Shown here: piece after piece, positions 15,635 through 16,988 of the stretch | Layout: each line of letters starts with the position of its first letter | How positions within the stretch are numbered: the stretch's first letter is position 1 | DNA from: Hyphomicrobiales bacterium | GTDB taxonomy: Bacteria; Pseudomonadota; Alphaproteobacteria; Rhizobiales; S144-23 | Length of the DNA: 16,988 bases | Direction of reading: 5' to 3' | NCBI GenBank assembly: GCA_015494375.1 | Contig: WGBL01000465.1 | Location: 1 to 16,988 of the forward strand | Notes under the pieces: generated by a model | The model's database searches: none | The model's input: only the letters and a program-made list of their open reading frames with translations | What the model was told of the DNA's origin: nothing | Translations under genes and position numbers: made by a program

Positions 15635-15879
15635 GTTGTGTTGGCGGCGAAGCGATGGTGGGGCTGTGGCCGGACGCGCGTCCAAGGCGATGTCGGGCAT
15701 ATAAGGCCACTTGACGGATTGAGGTCCTGGGGCGTTCGGTATTGGGGGGAAGTTGATTATCGGGAGCGGCCGGACGGCTGGCGTGGCGAACCAGCACGAG
15801 GGGGCCAGCCGAGGGGGTACGTCGGGGACTGCAACCGGGAGCGTGGCAAAGGGCGCCGGCGCAGGCGGGACGGGGATCA

Positions 15880-16988
15880 ATGGACAATCTGCTGGCCCTG
15901 GCAAAAGGCACCGAGCTGGTCGGCGATTATCGGATCGAGCGCACGCTCGGGGCCGGCGGCTTTGGCATCACTTACCTTGCCAAGGAGCTTTCGCTCGGCC
16001 GCGACGTGGCCATCAAGGAGTTCTTCCCCAATGAGTTCGCCGCCCGCGACGGCGCCAGCCTCGTGCGCTGCATCTCCACGTCGCACGCCGAGGAGTTCGA
16101 GACCGGGCTCGAGCGCTTCATCGACGAGGCACGCACGCTGGCCCGCTTCGACCACCCCAATATCGTTCGCGTCTATCGCTATTTCCGCGCCAACAATACG
16201 GCGTACATGGTCTTGCAGCTCGAACGCGGGCGGAGTTTCATGGCCTGGCTCAACGCGCTCGGCCGGCCGCCAAGCCAAGACGAGCTCGATGCCATCCTGG
16301 CGCCGCTCCTCGATGCTCTCGAGCTCATCCACGCCCACGAGTTCCTCCACCGCGATATCGCCCCCGACAATATCATCATCCGCAGTGATGGCAGCCCGGT
16401 GCTCATCGATTTCGGCTCGGCCCGCGGTGAGATCGCGCGCCGCAGCCGCACCGTGAGCGCCATCGTCAAGCCCGGCTATTCCGCCTTCGAGCAGTACGGC
16501 GCCAAGGGCGCCAACCAGGGCCCCTGGAGCGATATCTATTCGCTTGCCGCAACCCTTTATCATGCCGTCACCGGGCGCCGGCCGGCCGATGCGCCAAGCC
16601 GCATCACCAACGATGAGCTCAAGCCTGCGCGCCTGCTGGCGGGCAAGGCCTACCGGCCGGCCTTCCTCGCCGCCATTGATTGGGGCCTGGCGATCCGGGC
16701 CGAGGAGCGGCCGCAATCGATCGCCGTCTGGCGCCAGGCGCTGTTTGCCAGCCACAGTGCCAAGGACGGCGCCGAGGACGGTGCCAAGACGCACGTGCCG
16801 CACAACGAGGCCTCGCGCAAGCCCGCGCAAGAAACGGGGAACGAGACATCGGACGAAGCCGCAGCCGGAGCCACCGCATCGGCCAAGGCCGCGGCTATGG
16901 CCGATGCGGTGGCTCCGGCTGTGGCTTCGTCCGATGTCTCGTTCCCCGTTTCTTGCGCGGGCTTGCGCGAGGCCTCGTTGTGCGGCAC
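15880..16988 (+). CDS. Hanks-type Ser/Thr protein kinase, C-terminus beyond the window
   Basis: The reading frame from the ATG at 15880 (GGGG ribosome binding site ~5 nt upstream, and an in-frame stop at 15754 ruling out a much longer form) stays open to the edge. The kinase domain spans about 17-285: glycine loop GAGGFGITY (24-32), VAIK with K46, alpha-C E83, catalytic HRDIAPDN (157-164), D177-F-G, and GYSAFEQYG (199-207) as the activation/P+1 segment. The usual Lys after HRD-x is Ala161, an uncommon variant; D159 and N164 are kept. After about residue 290 comes a polar Ala/Glu/Lys linker. A sensor or effector domain probably follows outside the window. From codon ~306 the sequence lies in a large inverted repeat and may be artefactual. 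The likely targets are the divergent FHA protein and the proteins it binds. Confidence 0.93.
   Translation, partial: MDNLLALAKGTELVGDYRIERTLGAGGFGITYLAKELSLGRDVAIKEFFPNEFAARDGASLVRCISTSHAEEFETGLERFIDEARTLARFDHPNIVRVYRYFRANNTAYMVLQLERGRSFMAWLNALGRPPSQDELDAILAPLLDALELIHAHEFLHRDIAPDNIIIRSDGSPVLIDFGSARGEIARRSRTVSAIVKPGYSAFEQYGAKGANQGPWSDIYSLAATLYHAVTGRRPADAPSRITNDELKPARLLAGKAYRPAFLAAIDWGLAIRAEERPQSIAVWRQALFASHSAKDGAEDGAKTHVPHNEASRKPAQETGNETSDEAAAGATASAKAAAMADAVAPAVASSDVSFPVSCAGLREASLCG
16795..16988. repeat. 97-bp-arm inverted repeat reaching the window edge
   Basis: Positions 16795 to 16891 are the reverse complement of 16892 to 16988, with only three mismatched pairs (16861/16922, 16886/16897, 16887/16896) and no unpaired loop. 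The outer boundary is unknown because the window ends at the arm. It lies inside the kinase reading frame. Such a structure is typical of a fold-back at a contig end but may also be a real inverted duplication. Confidence 0.95.

Larger units (their letters stand above)
15291..15879. other. Divergent regulatory spacer between the FHA and kinase genes
   Basis: The 589 bp must hold the promoters of both transcription units. It contains a 22-bp tandem repeat on the FHA side and a 16-bp tandem repeat on the kinase side (both listed). A TTGACG box at 15711-15716 faces the kinase but has no convincing -10. There is also a G6 run at 15744-15749. Short ORFs inside it (for example 15526-15714) show no recognisable protein features and overlap the repeats. 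Confidence 0.55.

Noticed and set aside
15526..15714. 62-codon plus-strand ORF in the kinase/FHA spacer
   Set aside because: It has a weak ribosome binding site, runs through a tandem repeat, and has no membrane, signal or domain features.
15312..15911. 199-codon minus-strand ORF in the same spacer
   Set aside because: It overlaps the kinase start, has no supported start site, and shows Pro/Ala/Arg-rich shadow composition.

Overview
The window is high-GC DNA, probably from an alphaproteobacterium and most plausibly a Hyphomicrobiales (Rhizobiales) relative. This is inferred from the IleRS C-terminus with only one zinc-type cysteine left (KCARSW), the clpS-clpA pair with a Lys/Pro-rich ClpA tail, the maoC / ribF / ileS neighbourhood, and an enolase-superfamily epimerase with an FTISRG-type N-terminus. 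The species cannot be named from the sequence. No rRNA, tRNA, insertion sequence, integrase or CRISPR array is visible.

Layout. (1) 1-1664: a lipoprotein gene cut by the left edge (minus strand) diverges from a dipeptide epimerase / N-acyl-Glu racemase-like enzyme (plus strand). (2) 1665-2089: the gap between the convergent epimerase and ileS holds a candidate small RNA. It has two poly-C loops inside a longer stem and ends in a clear intrinsic terminator. (3) 2090-6935, minus strand: a MaoC-type hydratase, ribF and ileS, with a four-copy 15-bp tandem repeat in the ribF-ileS spacer. (4) 7199-11549, minus strand: a tightly packed gene chain clpS > clpA > azlC > azlD > a 51-residue membrane miniprotein. 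The junctions are 9 nt, 9 nt, ATGA and ATGA. The last gene is too short for common ORF cut-offs but has an excellent ribosome binding site. (5) 11550-11999: repeat-rich gap. (6) 12000-12686, minus strand: a stand-alone sulfotransferase. (7) 12862-16988: a Ser/Thr phosphorylation module. An FHA-domain protein and a PP2C phosphatase overlap by ATGA on the minus strand and diverge from a Hanks-type kinase on the plus strand, with tandem-repeat elements in the 589-bp divergent spacer.

How the genes work together. The FHA, PP2C and kinase genes look like writer, eraser and reader of Thr phosphorylation. ClpS and ClpA would deliver N-degron substrates to ClpP. AzlC and AzlD would export branched-chain amino acids, and IleRS uses one of them, although nothing in the sequence proves a functional link. 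RibF makes FMN and FAD.

The last 194 bases form a near-perfect inverted repeat (97-bp arms, three mismatched pairs) that ends exactly at the window edge. The kinase tail from about codon 306 onward should therefore be distrusted until the assembly is checked.
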